Shown here piece by piece: positions 7,018 to 17,300 of a stretch of 37,314 bases of DNA. The stretch covers positions 1 to 37,314 of the forward strand of contig JAIETL010000065.1 in NCBI GenBank assembly GCA_019745195.1. The letters run 5' to 3'. Origin of the DNA: Beijerinckiaceae bacterium (GTDB lineage: Bacteria; Pseudomonadota; Alphaproteobacteria; Rhizobiales; Beijerinckiaceae). Below the pieces are notes generated by a model that worked only from the letters and a program-made list of their open reading frames with translations, had not been told where the DNA came from and ran no database searches. Position 1 is the stretch's first letter; each line of letters starts with the position of its first letter. The position numbers and the translations under genes were made by a program.

Positions 7018-8366
7018 CAGACCGTGCTCGCCAGCGACGAACCGTCGCGTTTGGCCAGCCAGGACTCGATCCGGCCCATCACCATGCCGCGCAGGCTCTC
7101 GTCCTGAACGAACTCGACCGCCTCGCCGGCAAAGGCCTGCAGCACCAGCGCTTCGGCCTGCGGGCGCGGCAGGCCGCGCGCCATCAGGTAGAAGAGCTGC
7201 TCGCCATCCATCTGCGCCACGGTCGCGCCATGGCCGCAGACCACGTCGTCGGCGAAGATTTCCAGCTCCGGCTTGTTGAACATGGTCGCGCCGTCATTGA
7301 GCAGCAGCGTGTTGCTCTTCATCCCGCCATCGGTCTTCTGCGCGTATTTGCGCACGATCACCTTGCCCTGGAAGACGCCTGTCGCCTCGCCGCCAATGAT
7401 GTTCTTGAACATCTCGCGACTGACGCCATGGGGCACCGCATGGTCCATCACCAGCGTCACGTCGGAATGCTCCTGCCCGCCGAGCAGGTTGACGCCGCGC
7501 AGGCCGATTTCGCTGTGCTCGCCGGCATATTCGACGAAGTACTGCTGCCGCAGCGTCGCGGCTTCGCAGACCAGCGCGAAGCTCTCGAATTTTGCGTTCG
7601 CGCCGACGGTCGCCATCAGTGTCTGGACCTGCACGGTCTCGGGGACCGCGCGGGAGACGATGCGCAGATGCTGGACATCGCTTTCGTCGCCCGTCTCGAA
7701 GACGATCGCGCCGTTGACCTGCGACGCGTGCGGGCCAACGCCCTCGCCGATCTCGACGATCGTCGCCTTGACGCCCTTGCCCGCGACCACGACCGAGCGA
7801 TGGAAGATCGCGCGCTCGTCCTCGCCCGAGGCGAGCGAGACGATTGCGATCGGCTGGGCGAGTTCGGTCCCCTCGGCGATCTCGATGAAGACGCCGTCGC
7901 GCATCAGCGCGGTGTTGAGCATCAGGCCGGTGTCGATCTGCGCGATGCCGGGGCCGGCGAGGATGCGGATCAGGTCCTCGCGCGTCGAAACCAGCGCCTC
8001 CGATAGAGGCTGGATCGTGACGCCGGGCGGCACTGCGTCCAGTGTCGAAAGATCCGCCGAGAACGCCCCGTCGATCAGCACAAGTCGCACGCCCTCGAAA
8101 GCGAGTTCGGCCAAGCACGCCGTGACTGCCGGCGTGACGCTAGCTTTGTCCGCCAGCGGCTTCGCCTCGCGCAGCAGGCCGCGCAGATCGGTGTAGCGCC
8201 AGGATTCGAGCCGGCGATGCGGCAGGCCCTTGGCCTCGAAGCCCGCAAACGCATCCTCGCGCAGCTTGCGCACCGGCAGAGCGCCGGGCAGCTCGGCCTT
8301 GGCGGCGGAGAATTGCGCGCTGAGCGCCTGCTCGGCGGCCGTCTTCAGGGGGGTGACGATCGACAT
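7017..8366 (-). CDS. sufD: Fe-S cluster assembly protein SufD
   Basis: Partner of SufB in the SufBC2D scaffold, 449 residues, cytosolic. The N-terminal helical part carries LPHRRLESWRYTDLRGLL (about 45-65), the typical SufD entry motif; the rest is a beta-helix core ending in EIFADDVVCGHGATVAQMDG, where the conserved His lies, and DGEQLFYLMARGLPRPQAEALVLQAF, shared with SufB. The ATG at 8366 shares one base with the sufC stop (TGATG), and the SufD stop overlaps the tautomerase start in the same way, which indicates translational coupling. The longer open frame upstream of 8366 is a shadow of sufC in another frame. Confidence 0.95.
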   Translation of the reverse strand: MSIVTPLKTAAEQALSAQFSAAKAELPGALPVRKLREDAFAGFEAKGLPHRRLESWRYTDLRGLLREAKPLADKASVTPAVTACLAELAFEGVRLVLIDGAFSADLSTLDAVPPGVTIQPLSEALVSTREDLIRILAGPGIAQIDTGLMLNTALMRDGVFIEIAEGTELAQPIAIVSLASGEDERAIFHRSVVVAGKGVKATIVEIGEGVGPHASQVNGAIVFETGDESDVQHLRIVSRAVPETVQVQTLMATVGANAKFESFALVCEAATLRQQYFVEYAGEHSEIGLRGVNLLGGQEHSDVTLVMDHAVPHGVSREMFKNIIGGEATGVFQGKVIVRKYAQKTDGGMKSNTLLLNDGATMFNKPELEIFADDVVCGHGATVAQMDGEQLFYLMARGLPRPQAEALVLQAFAGEAVEFVQDESLRGMVMGRIESWLAKRDGSSLASTV

Positions 8367-9118
8367 CAGGCGGCGTCCGCGTAACCGGCATAGCCGTTCT
8401 TCTCGAGCTCGAGCGCGAGCTCCTTGCCGCCGCTCTTCACGATGCGGCCCTTCGACATGACATGGACCGTGTCGGGCACGATATGGTCGAGCAGACGCTG
8501 GTAATGGGTGATCACGAGGAAGCCGCGCTTGGGATCGCGCAGGGCGTTGACGCCGTCGGCGACGATGCGCAGTGCGTCGATGTCGAGGCCGGAATCGGTC
8601 TCGTCGAGGATGCACATCGAGGGCTGGAGCAGCGCCATCTGCAGGATTTCCATGCGCTTCTTCTCGCCGCCGGAAAAGCCGACATTGAGCGGCCGGCGCA
8701 GCATGTCCTTGGCGATGCCGAGCCTGTCGGCCGCGCCGTTGACAGCCTTGATGAAGTCGGGCGTCAGCAGCTCCGCCTCGCCACGCGCGCGGCGCTGTGC
8801 GTTCATCGCCGCCTTCAGGAAGGTCATGGTGGCGACGCCGGGGATCTCCAGCGGATACTGGAAGGCGAGGAAGATGCCCGCCGCGGCGCGCGCATCGGCC
8901 TCCATCTCCAGCACATTCTGCCCGTCGAGCAGGATCTCGCCGTCGAGGACCTCATAGTCCTCCTTGCCGGCGATGACATAGCTGAGCGTCGACTTGCCGG
9001 AGCCGTTGGGGCCCATGATCGCGGCGACCTCGCCGTCGTTGACGGTGAGGGAGAGGCCGTTGAGGATCTGCTTGTCCTCGTCGGCGATTTTCACGACGAG
9101 ATTGCGAATTTCGAGCAT
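8366..9118 (-). CDS. sufC: Fe-S cluster assembly ATPase SufC
   Basis: The ABC-type ATPase of the SufBCD complex, 250 residues. Walker A is GPNGSGKS (36-43), Q-loop FQYPLEIPG (Q87), signature FSGGEKKR (148-155), Walker [12 protein letters not shown] (169-179, catalytic Glu 173), and the switch His is in [12 protein letters not shown]. The LDETDSGLD and [10 protein letters not shown] forms are specific to SufC. The start at 9118 matches the family start MLEIRNLVV. The 115 bases before it, between sufB and sufC, hold a palindromic repeat, unlike the tight joints further down the operon. Confidence 0.96.
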   Translation of the reverse strand: MLEIRNLVVKIADEDKQILNGLSLTVNDGEVAAIMGPNGSGKSTLSYVIAGKEDYEVLDGEILLDGQNVLEMEADARAAAGIFLAFQYPLEIPGVATMTFLKAAMNAQRRARGEAELLTPDFIKAVNGAADRLGIAKDMLRRPLNVGFSGGEKKRMEILQMALLQPSMCILDETDSGLDIDALRIVADGVNALRDPKRGFLVITHYQRLLDHIVPDTVHVMSKGRIVKSGGKELALELEKNGYAGYADAA

Positions 9119-9144
9119 TGGTTTCGGTCCGGATTTCCGCCGCA

Positions 9145-9229
9145 TCATGCTCGGCCCTGTGCCGAGCATCCACGACTTGAACATGAGAAAGAAAGACGTG
9201 GATGGTCGGGACAAGCCCGACCATGACGA
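9145..9229. repeat. Palindromic repeat, family B, copy 1, between sufB and sufC
   Basis: An element of about 85 bases starting CATGCTCGGCCCTGTGCCGA and ending GACAAGCCCGACCATGA. The two halves are imperfect inverted repeats (CCACG...CGTGG inside; ATGCTCGG near ATGGTCGG outside), so the operon mRNA would carry a long hairpin here. The second copy lies at 12975-13064. Confidence 0.8.
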
Positions 9230-9233
9230 AGGC

Positions 9234-10703
<1,470 letters not shown>

Positions 10704-10762
10704 CACTCTTCTCCTGTCGCGGGTTCAAGGCCCGCCGGTCTGGTCTCGTATCACCGGGTGGC

Positions 10763-12001
10763 TCAGGCGGCTGCCCGAACTTCACCGAGCTTGGTCGCGG
10801 TCAGCGCTTGCGCATAGGCCGCGAGAAACTGGTCGATCTCTGCTGCGGAAGTGGTCCAGCCGAGGCTTGCACGCAAGGCCCCTGCGCTCATGGCAGGGTC
10901 GACGCCCATGGCGGCCAGAACATGCGAGCGCCTGACCTTGCCCGACGAACAGGCAGAGCCGGAGGACAACGCGATGCCGGCGAGATCGAGCTTGATCAGC
11001 ATGGTCTCGGCCGCGACGCCCGGCGTCGAGAACGCGCTTGTGTTGGGCAGGCGCGGCGCAGCCTTTCCGAAGATCGCGGTCTGCGGCGCGAGCGCCAGCA
11101 GGCCGGCTTCCAGTCTGTCGCGCAGACCTGCAAGACGAACCGCCTCGCCGGCCAGCGCCGCACCGGCCAGCTCGGCCGCGACGCCAAAACCGACGATGCC
11201 CGGCACGTTCTCGGTGCCCGCCCGCCAGCCGCGCTCCTGCCCGCCCCCGCGAAGGGGCTTGTCGGCAAGTTCCAGCGCGCCGGTGCGGAAGACGATCGCC
11301 CCATTGCCCTTCGGCCCGCCGAGCTTGTGGCCCGACAGCGTCAGAACATCCACGCCCAAATCATTGATATCGATCGCGATCTTGCCGGCAGCCTGAACCG
11401 CGTCGCTGTGAACCAGCGCGCCGAAGCGCTTCGCCCGCGCCGCGACCTCGGCGACGGGCTGGATCACACCCGTCTCATTATTCGCAAGATGCAGCGAGAC
11501 CAGCGCCCGTGCGCCGGGATGCTCGGACTGCAGCCGAGCAAGCCGCACTTCCAACCAGGCGAGATCGGCGACGCCGTCGCGATCGACCGGAATAGCCTCG
11601 ACCGCGCCAGCCGGAAAACGGTGCCCGTCGATGACGCAAGGATGCTCGGTCGCGCCATGCAGCAGCAGCGTCGCCGGCGTCCTGACGCAGTCGCGCCCGC
11701 CGCTGCAATCCATCAGGCCAGGCGCGAGCACGGTCGCATTCGCCTCGGTGCCGCCGCTGGTGAAGACGACGTTGCTCGCCTTGGCCCCGATAAGCGCCGC
11801 GACCTGCTCACGCGCCCGCTCGACGGCGGCGCGAGCTGCCCTGCCCTCGCCATGCACCGAGGATGGATTGCCCGGCAGCAGCAGCGCGCGCGCCATCGCG
11901 TCGGCCACTGCCGGCCTGACCGGCGTGGTCGCGTTGTGGTCGAGATAAGCGCGGGCAGACCCGGTCACGCTTGCATCAAACTCCGTTGCGAATGGCGGCA
12001 T
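10763..12001 (-). CDS. Cysteine desulfurase, NifS/IscS-like (group I), first gene of the suf operon
   Basis: A PLP-dependent cysteine desulfurase of 412 residues, counted from the ATG at 12001. Seen: YLDHNATTPVRPAV (19-32), FTSGGTEANATVL (80-92), ATEHPCV, NNETGVIQPV, PLP lysine K226 in TLSGHKLGGPKG, and the catalytic cysteine C351 in the long group I loop LSSGSACSSGKVRRSH. It therefore differs from the group II SufS seven kilobases downstream in the same operon. Two desulfurases in one suf operon, with no iscU/hscA genes, is a usual arrangement in Rhizobiales. The more upstream frame to 12094 lacks homology. An Irr-type site lies 139 bases before its start. There is no Rrf2-type regulator gene (iscR) next to it. 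Confidence 0.93.
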   Translation of the reverse strand: MPPFATEFDASVTGSARAYLDHNATTPVRPAVADAMARALLLPGNPSSVHGEGRAARAAVERAREQVAALIGAKASNVVFTSGGTEANATVLAPGLMDCSGGRDCVRTPATLLLHGATEHPCVIDGHRFPAGAVEAIPVDRDGVADLAWLEVRLARLQSEHPGARALVSLHLANNETGVIQPVAEVAARAKRFGALVHSDAVQAAGKIAIDINDLGVDVLTLSGHKLGGPKGNGAIVFRTGALELADKPLRGGGQERGWRAGTENVPGIVGFGVAAELAGAALAGEAVRLAGLRDRLEAGLLALAPQTAIFGKAAPRLPNTSAFSTPGVAAETMLIKLDLAGIALSSGSACSSGKVRRSHVLAAMGVDPAMSAGALRASLGWTTSAAEIDQFLAAYAQALTATKLGEVRAAA

Positions 12002-12139
12002 CGCGGCCCGGCAGTACGAAAGGCTTGAATTCGCACCCCCGCGCCGTGCTATAGCCGCGCGTCCTGACCAGCCCGAGGCGGGAGCAACGGACAAGGGCGA
12101 CGAGCGCCACTCCGCATGTTCCCGTCCTGTTCACGGCTG

Positions 12140-12154
12140 TTAGAACCATTCTAA
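12140..12154. promoter_or_regulatory. Irr box / iron control element (ICE)-like site
   Basis: TTAGAA-CCA-TTCTAA is a perfect 6-bp inverted repeat with a 3-base spacer. This matches the core of the ICE motif (TTAGAANNNTTCTAA) bound by the iron response regulator Irr of Rhizobiales and relatives. It lies between the suf operon (start 12001, minus) and the alpha/beta hydrolase gene (start 12276, plus), so it could act on either; control of the suf operon by iron is the expected role. The match is seen directly; binding by Irr is inferred, and the irr gene is not in this window. Confidence 0.72.
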
Positions 12155-12197
12155 GCGCTCTGATGTAGGGCGCGAGCGGTCGGCCCGTCAAGGGCGA

Positions 12198-12239
12198 CGC
12201 CGCTTTTTGGCGGCTTAGAACCGCCGAAAAGCAGCGGCG
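12198..12239 (+). other. Large hairpin-forming inverted repeat before the alpha/beta hydrolase gene
   Basis: CGCCGCTTTTTGGCGG and, after the 7-base loop CTTAGAA, CCGCCGAAAAGCAGCGGCG can pair along almost their whole length. It ends 36 bases before the ATG at 12276. It has no following T run in the plus direction, so it is not a clear terminator; it might be a leader structure or an operator. Confidence 0.45.
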
Positions 12240-12275
12240 TTTCCGGGCTTGCCCAACAAAAGGCTTGAGACGACC

Positions 12276-12953
12276 ATGCCAGAGGTGATTTTCAACGGCC
12301 CCGCAGGCCGGATCGAGGGCCGCTATCAGCCCGCCAAGAAGCGCGGCGCGCCGCTCGCGATCATCCTGCATCCGCACCCGCAATTCGGCGGGACGATGAA
12401 CAACCAGATCGTCTACAACCTGTTCTACACCTTCGTGAACCGGGGCTTTTCGGCGCTGCGTTTCAACTTTCGCGGCGTCGGCCGCAGCCAGGGCCATTTC
12501 GACCATGGCGCCGGCGAGCTCTCTGACGCGGCCGCCGCGCTCGACTGGATGCAGGCGCTCAACCCCGAGGCCAAGAGCTGCTGGATCACCGGCGTCTCCT
12601 TCGGGGCCTGGATCGGCATGCAGTTGCTGATGCGCCGCCCCGAGATCGAGGGCTTTCTCTCGATCGCGGCGATGGCCAACCGCTATGATTTCTCCTTCCT
12701 CGCGCCCTGCCCGTCGTCGGGGCTGTTCGTGCATGGCTCGGAAGACAGGGTCGCCCCGGTCAAGGAGGTCATGGCCGTGATCGAGAAGGTGAAGACCCAG
12801 AAGGGCATCCTGATCGAGCATGCCGTGGTCGAGGGCGCCAACCACTTCTTCGACGGCAAGGTCGACCAGCTCATGGAGCAGGTCGGCGTCTACCTCGACC
12901 GCAATGTCGGGCCGGAAATTCCGAAGGCGGAGCGGGATGCCGAGGAGGAGTAA
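12276..12953 (+). CDS. Alpha/beta hydrolase of unknown substrate
   Basis: A 225-residue alpha/beta hydrolase of the small COG2945-like type. Seen: HPHPQFGGTMNN near the start (oxyanion region), LRFNFRGVGRSQG, the nucleophile elbow GVSFGAW (Ser in G-V-S-F-G), LFVHGSEDRVAP with the acid residue, and VEGANHFFDGK with the catalytic His. No signal peptide, so cytosolic. An ATG at 12276 fits the family start better than the TTG at 12249. It is divergent from the suf operon and shares its intergenic region; a palindromic repeat follows it. The substrate cannot be told from the sequence. Confidence 0.9.
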   Translation: MPEVIFNGPAGRIEGRYQPAKKRGAPLAIILHPHPQFGGTMNNQIVYNLFYTFVNRGFSALRFNFRGVGRSQGHFDHGAGELSDAAAALDWMQALNPEAKSCWITGVSFGAWIGMQLLMRRPEIEGFLSIAAMANRYDFSFLAPCPSSGLFVHGSEDRVAPVKEVMAVIEKVKTQKGILIEHAVVEGANHFFDGKVDQLMEQVGVYLDRNVGPEIPKAERDAEEE

Positions 12954-12974
12954 AATTCCCCGCGTGTCCTCGTC

Positions 12975-13064
12975 GTCATGCTCGGCCTTGTGCCGGGTAT
13001 CCACGTCTTGGTCGTACCACCACGCGGCAGAAGACGTGGGTGCCGGGACAAGCCCGAACATGAC
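12975..13064. repeat. Palindromic repeat, family B, copy 2
   Basis: An element of 90 bases starting GTCATGCTCGGCCTTGTGCC and ending CCGGGACAAGCCCGAACATGAC, with an inner arm pair ACGTCTT/AAGACGT. It fills the gap between the hydrolase gene and tyrS and is the sister of the copy at 9145-9229. Confidence 0.82.
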
Positions 13065-13122
13065 GACCAAGGCATAGCAGCCGCGCTTTATCATTCTCCT
13101 TCAAGCCAGCACTGACCACGCC

Positions 13123-14376
13123 ATGAACCCCTTCAAATCCGACTTCCTGCGCGTGCTCGACGAGCGCGGATTCATCCATCAGGTCTCCGACCCGGAAGGC
13201 CTCGACGCGGCCTGCGTCAAGGGGCCGGTCACGGCCTATGTCGGCTATGACGCGACCGCGACCAGCCTGCATATCGGCAACCTGATCTCGGCGACGATGC
13301 TGCACTGGTTCCAGGAGACCGGGCACCGGCCGATCGCGCTGATGGGCGGCGGCACCTCGATGATCGGCGATCCCTCGTTTCGCGACGAGCAGCGCGGCCT
13401 GCTGACGCCAGACGCGATCGCGACCAACATCGAGGGCATCAAGCGCATCTTCGGCCGCATCCTGCGCTTCGGCGACAAGCCCGGCGACGCGGTGATGGTC
13501 AACAACGCCGACTGGCTGATGGATCTGAACTATGTCGGCTTCCTGCGCGATGTCGGCCGGCATTTCTCGGTCAACCGCATGCTGGCCTTCGACAGCGTGA
13601 AGCTCAGGCTGGACCGGGAGCAGTCGCTGTCGTTCCTCGAATTCAACTACATGATCCTGCAGGCCTACGACTTCGTCGAACTCAACAAGCGGCTCGGCTG
13701 CACCCTGCAGATGGGCGGCTCGGACCAGTGGGGCAACATCGTCAGCGGCATCGACCTCGGCCACCGCATGGGTTCGCCGCAGCTCTACGCGCTGACGACG
13801 CCGCTGCTGACCACCTCCTCGGGAGCCAAGATGGGCAAGTCGGCCAATGGCGCGGTCTGGCTCAATGGCGATCTCTTCTCGCCCTATGAGTTCTGGCAAT
13901 ACTGGCGCAACACCGAGGACGCCGATATCGGCCGCTTCCTGAAGATTTTTACGCGCCTGCCGCTGGGCGAGATCGCGCGGCTGGCTGCGCTTGGCGGCTC
14001 CGAGGTCAACGAGGCCAAGAAGATTCTGGCGACCGAGGCGACCGCGATCGTGCATGGCCGCGAGGCTGCCGAGGCCGCCGCCGAGACGGCGCGCAAGACC
14101 TTCGAGGATGGCGGGCTGGCGACCGACCTGCCGAGCATCGCCCTGCCTCGCGCCGAACTCGCGGCCAGGCTCGGCGCGCTGACCGCCTTCGTCAAGGCCG
14201 GCCTCGTGCCCTCGACCGGCGAGGCGCGTCGGCAGGTCAAGGCCGGCGGCCTGCGGATCAACGATGTCGCGGTGACGGATGAACGAGCCAGCCTGTCGGA
14301 AGCGGACCTCACCAGCGAGGGCGTGATCAAGCTCTCCTTCGGTCGCAAGAAGCATGTGCTGCTGCGGCTCGAATAG
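13123..14376 (+). CDS. tyrS: Tyrosyl-tRNA synthetase
   Basis: Charges tRNA-Tyr with tyrosine; 417 residues, the normal bacterial length. The class I signatures are [13 protein letters not shown] (HIGH-type at 50-53) and KMGKS (236-240); TyrRS-specific parts include [28 protein letters not shown] and [14 protein letters not shown]-terminal S4 RNA-binding domain starts near residue 350 ([18 protein letters not shown]). No strong ribosome binding site is seen before the ATG. The stop is 2 bases from the stop of the convergent AsmA-like gene, leaving no room for a terminator between them. Confidence 0.97.
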   Translation: MNPFKSDFLRVLDERGFIHQVSDPEGLDAACVKGPVTAYVGYDATATSLHIGNLISATMLHWFQETGHRPIALMGGGTSMIGDPSFRDEQRGLLTPDAIATNIEGIKRIFGRILRFGDKPGDAVMVNNADWLMDLNYVGFLRDVGRHFSVNRMLAFDSVKLRLDREQSLSFLEFNYMILQAYDFVELNKRLGCTLQMGGSDQWGNIVSGIDLGHRMGSPQLYALTTPLLTTSSGAKMGKSANGAVWLNGDLFSPYEFWQYWRNTEDADIGRFLKIFTRLPLGEIARLAALGGSEVNEAKKILATEATAIVHGREAAEAAAETARKTFEDGGLATDLPSIALPRAELAARLGALTAFVKAGLVPSTGEARRQVKAGGLRINDVAVTDERASLSEADLTSEGVIKLSFGRKKHVLLRLE

Positions 14377-14378
14377 AC

Positions 14379-17300
14379 TCAACGCGTCGGCGGAGCGGGC
14401 GGCGCGGCCTCGCCAGGCTGGATCGGCCGCTTGTCGGGCGCGCCGCCGAGCGGATCGACGAAGCGGCGCAGGATGCCGGGCGCGAGCGCCGAAAGCGGGT
14501 TGATCGTCATGGTCGGCGCGCTCGCCGCCCCCGAAATCCGGAAATTGACCGCGAACAGCCCGCCATACTGACTGCCGCCGCCGAGCAGCGCGCCGACGAC
14601 CGGCACCTGAGCGAAGGCGTTGTTGAAGGCGTAGCCCGGCACGAAGGTGCCGCCGATATCGACCCGGTCCCGGCCGTAATCGACATTGCCCTGCAGTGTG
14701 AAGCCGACCTGCTGGCCCCAGATCACCATGTCGGACACATCGAGCCGGCTCGCAGAGCGCGTGAACTCGGCCCGCAATTTGGTGAAGGCGACCTCGCTGA
14801 CGTCGAGCCTCGGAACCGCCGCGGCGGCAGTCCCGGCCCGGTCTCCGGCGGGAGCGGCGCCAGCCTGCTCCCCCACGACGCGGCGCAGCGCGGGCTCGTC
14901 GCGCACCACGAAATTGCGGAACAGCAACTCGCCGCTCTGACGCGTCTCGCCGGCGCCGAGATTGAGGTCCAACTCGCCGCCATAGGCGCGCCGATAGATG
15001 TCGACGAAACGCAGCAGCGCGCCGCCATTGCCGGTCTGGACCGTGATCGGGCTCAGCGTCTCGCCGACGCGGCCCTGCCGCGCCGTCACCTCGGCGCGCC
15101 CGAGCGCGCCCTGGAAGGAGAGCGAGCGGAGATCGCCTCCGCGCTTGGAGAGTTTCAGCACGCCATTGGTGATCTGCTCGCTGTTGAAGCCGGTCAGGAT
15201 CGGCACGGCGAGGTCGATATCGAGATCGCCGCCCTTGTCGCCGGCCTTGGCCGCAGCCCTGTCGCCACGCGTTGCCGGCCCGGAGGCGGTCTGCAGATCG
15301 CGGATGAAGGGGCGCGTATCGGCGACGGCGCCGCGGATGACGAGCTTGGTAAGGTTGCCCTCCCGCCTGGCCTGCACCGTCAGATTGTCGCCGGGCGACA
15401 GCCTGAACTGGCTTAGCGCCGCGCTCTCGAAGGCGTTCTGCTTGCTGAGTTCGACCTTGCCCCGGATCAGCGCCGGCGGCGCGTCGAGCACGAAATCGTC
15501 GAGATCGGGCCCGTCGGGATCGGTGACATAGCTGAAGCTCGCCTTGCCGGGCTTGCCCGCCGCCTTGCTGAGCCCGGGTATGGCGCCGTCGAGCGCGGCC
15601 TTGGACAGGTCGAGCTCGACGCGGGGCGGCGCGTCGGCGGCGCGGCCGAGCTGCTTGACGACCCTGACCTGCACTGGCCCGGTGATGCCGGCTTCCGGCC
15701 CAAGCCCACGTTTCTGCCGGGCGGCATTGTCGAGCGTCAGCGAGACCGTCGCCTCGCCCTGCCCTTTCGGGTTCTGGCGCAGCTCGACCTGACCCCGGTC
15801 GCCGCCGATCCGCGCCTCGCCGCGCATGAGAAGGCCGGCGCGGTCGAACGCCACGGTCAGATTGCCGCCCTCGAGCTTCTCGGTTCCCAGCAGCGTATCG
15901 GAGGCGACTCCAGACAGCGCGCCATTGGTCTGGACGACGACCTCGCCCGGTGCCGGATCGTCGGCCATCGGCAGGGTTACGACGCTGCGCAGATCGACGG
16001 TCCCGCGCACCGCCGCCGGATCGATCGCTCCGGGCGAGAACTCCTTCAGCGCCGGAAAGGCGAAGAGCGCGGCAAGCGCCTCCATCTGACCTGTCGTCCT
16101 GAAGGAGAGGCGCGCCGGCGCACGCTCCATCCAGAGCTCCACCATGCCGAAACTGCCCTCGCTCAGGGCGAGCTGCCGTCCGCCGCCGAGATCGGCCGTC
16201 GCCTTGGCGATGGCGAGCTGCACGGTGCGGCCCGTCGCCTTGCCCGAGACGGAGGCATCCACCAGCGGCGGCAGGCCGGGCGCAGGCTCGAAGCGCACCG
16301 TATTGGCGTCGACCGTCACGGTCAGCGCGCCATCGGGCATGCCGGCGCCCCGGATCATCCTGGCATGGTCCTCGGCCGACAGATCGAGATCGACCTGCAC
16401 GGATGCGATCCTGCCGGAGACCAGCTTGCTCGACAGCACGCTGTGCAGTTGCGGCGATGTCCAGCGCGGCCACAGGGCGAGGACTGTCCGGGCGTCAGAC
16501 TGCGTCGCCCTGATCGAGAAGCGCTGGGTCGGCGATTCGCCAAGGCGCTGGATATAGCCGGTCGCATCGACGCTCGCGGTCGGGCCGCGGGCCGTGACCG
16601 CATCGATATGGACCTCGCCGGAGCGCGGATCGATCAGCAGGTTCGATGTCAGGCTGTCGAGCGGCACCGGAGGCTCGCCCGCCTGGCCCGGCAATGCGCC
16701 GGCCATGGCGAGGTTAAGCCTCCAGGCGCCGTTCTCCGCGCGCAACGCGCCCGTGCCGCTGAGCTGCGCCGCGCCGGCCTGCAGCGCGCCGCGGCGCAGA
16801 TGCAGTTCGTTCAGGCTCGCGCCGCTCTCGATCTCGACCGCGCCCGCATCGACGCCGATCGGGTCGATCGGACTGCCCGGAAAGCGGATCGTGCCGGGCA
16901 GGATCTCGAATTTGGCGGACATCGCCCGCGTCCCGTCGCGCTTCTGGGTCAGCGAGGCCCGGCCCTTGATCGGCAGGCCGTCGATCTCGACCGCGCTCGC
17001 GCCCATGGCCAGCGCCATGACCTCGGCCGGCTCGAAGCGCAGCAATTCGAGGTCGGCGCGCTGCGTGCCGTCGGCCTCGGTCGAGAGGTCGATCGCCAGC
17101 TCCTTCCAGCGCGTGCCGGTGCGCCCCTTCAGCGTCAGCCTCGTGCGGCCGGCTTCCGCGCGCGCCAGACCGATATCGACATCCTCGAAGCCGGCCTTCT
17201 GTTGCCCTTGCGGGTCGACGAGCACGAGCCGCGCGCCATGGATGCCGACGGTCTCCAGCGCGCCGAGGAGCCCGTCATTCTGGGCGAGCGTCGAGACCGC

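Noticed and set aside
12036..12060. CTATAG-type -10 box for the suf operon on the minus strand
   Set aside because: A GGCTATAGC is present, but no acceptable -35 element lies 16-18 bases upstream, so I do not list it as a promoter.
12976..16473. A 1165-codon open frame on the minus strand over tyrS and the AsmA-like gene
   Set aside because: It is a shadow: it lies antisense to tyrS and in another frame of the AsmA-like gene, with Arg/Ala-rich low-complexity translation and no family motif. Such frames are expected at this GC content.
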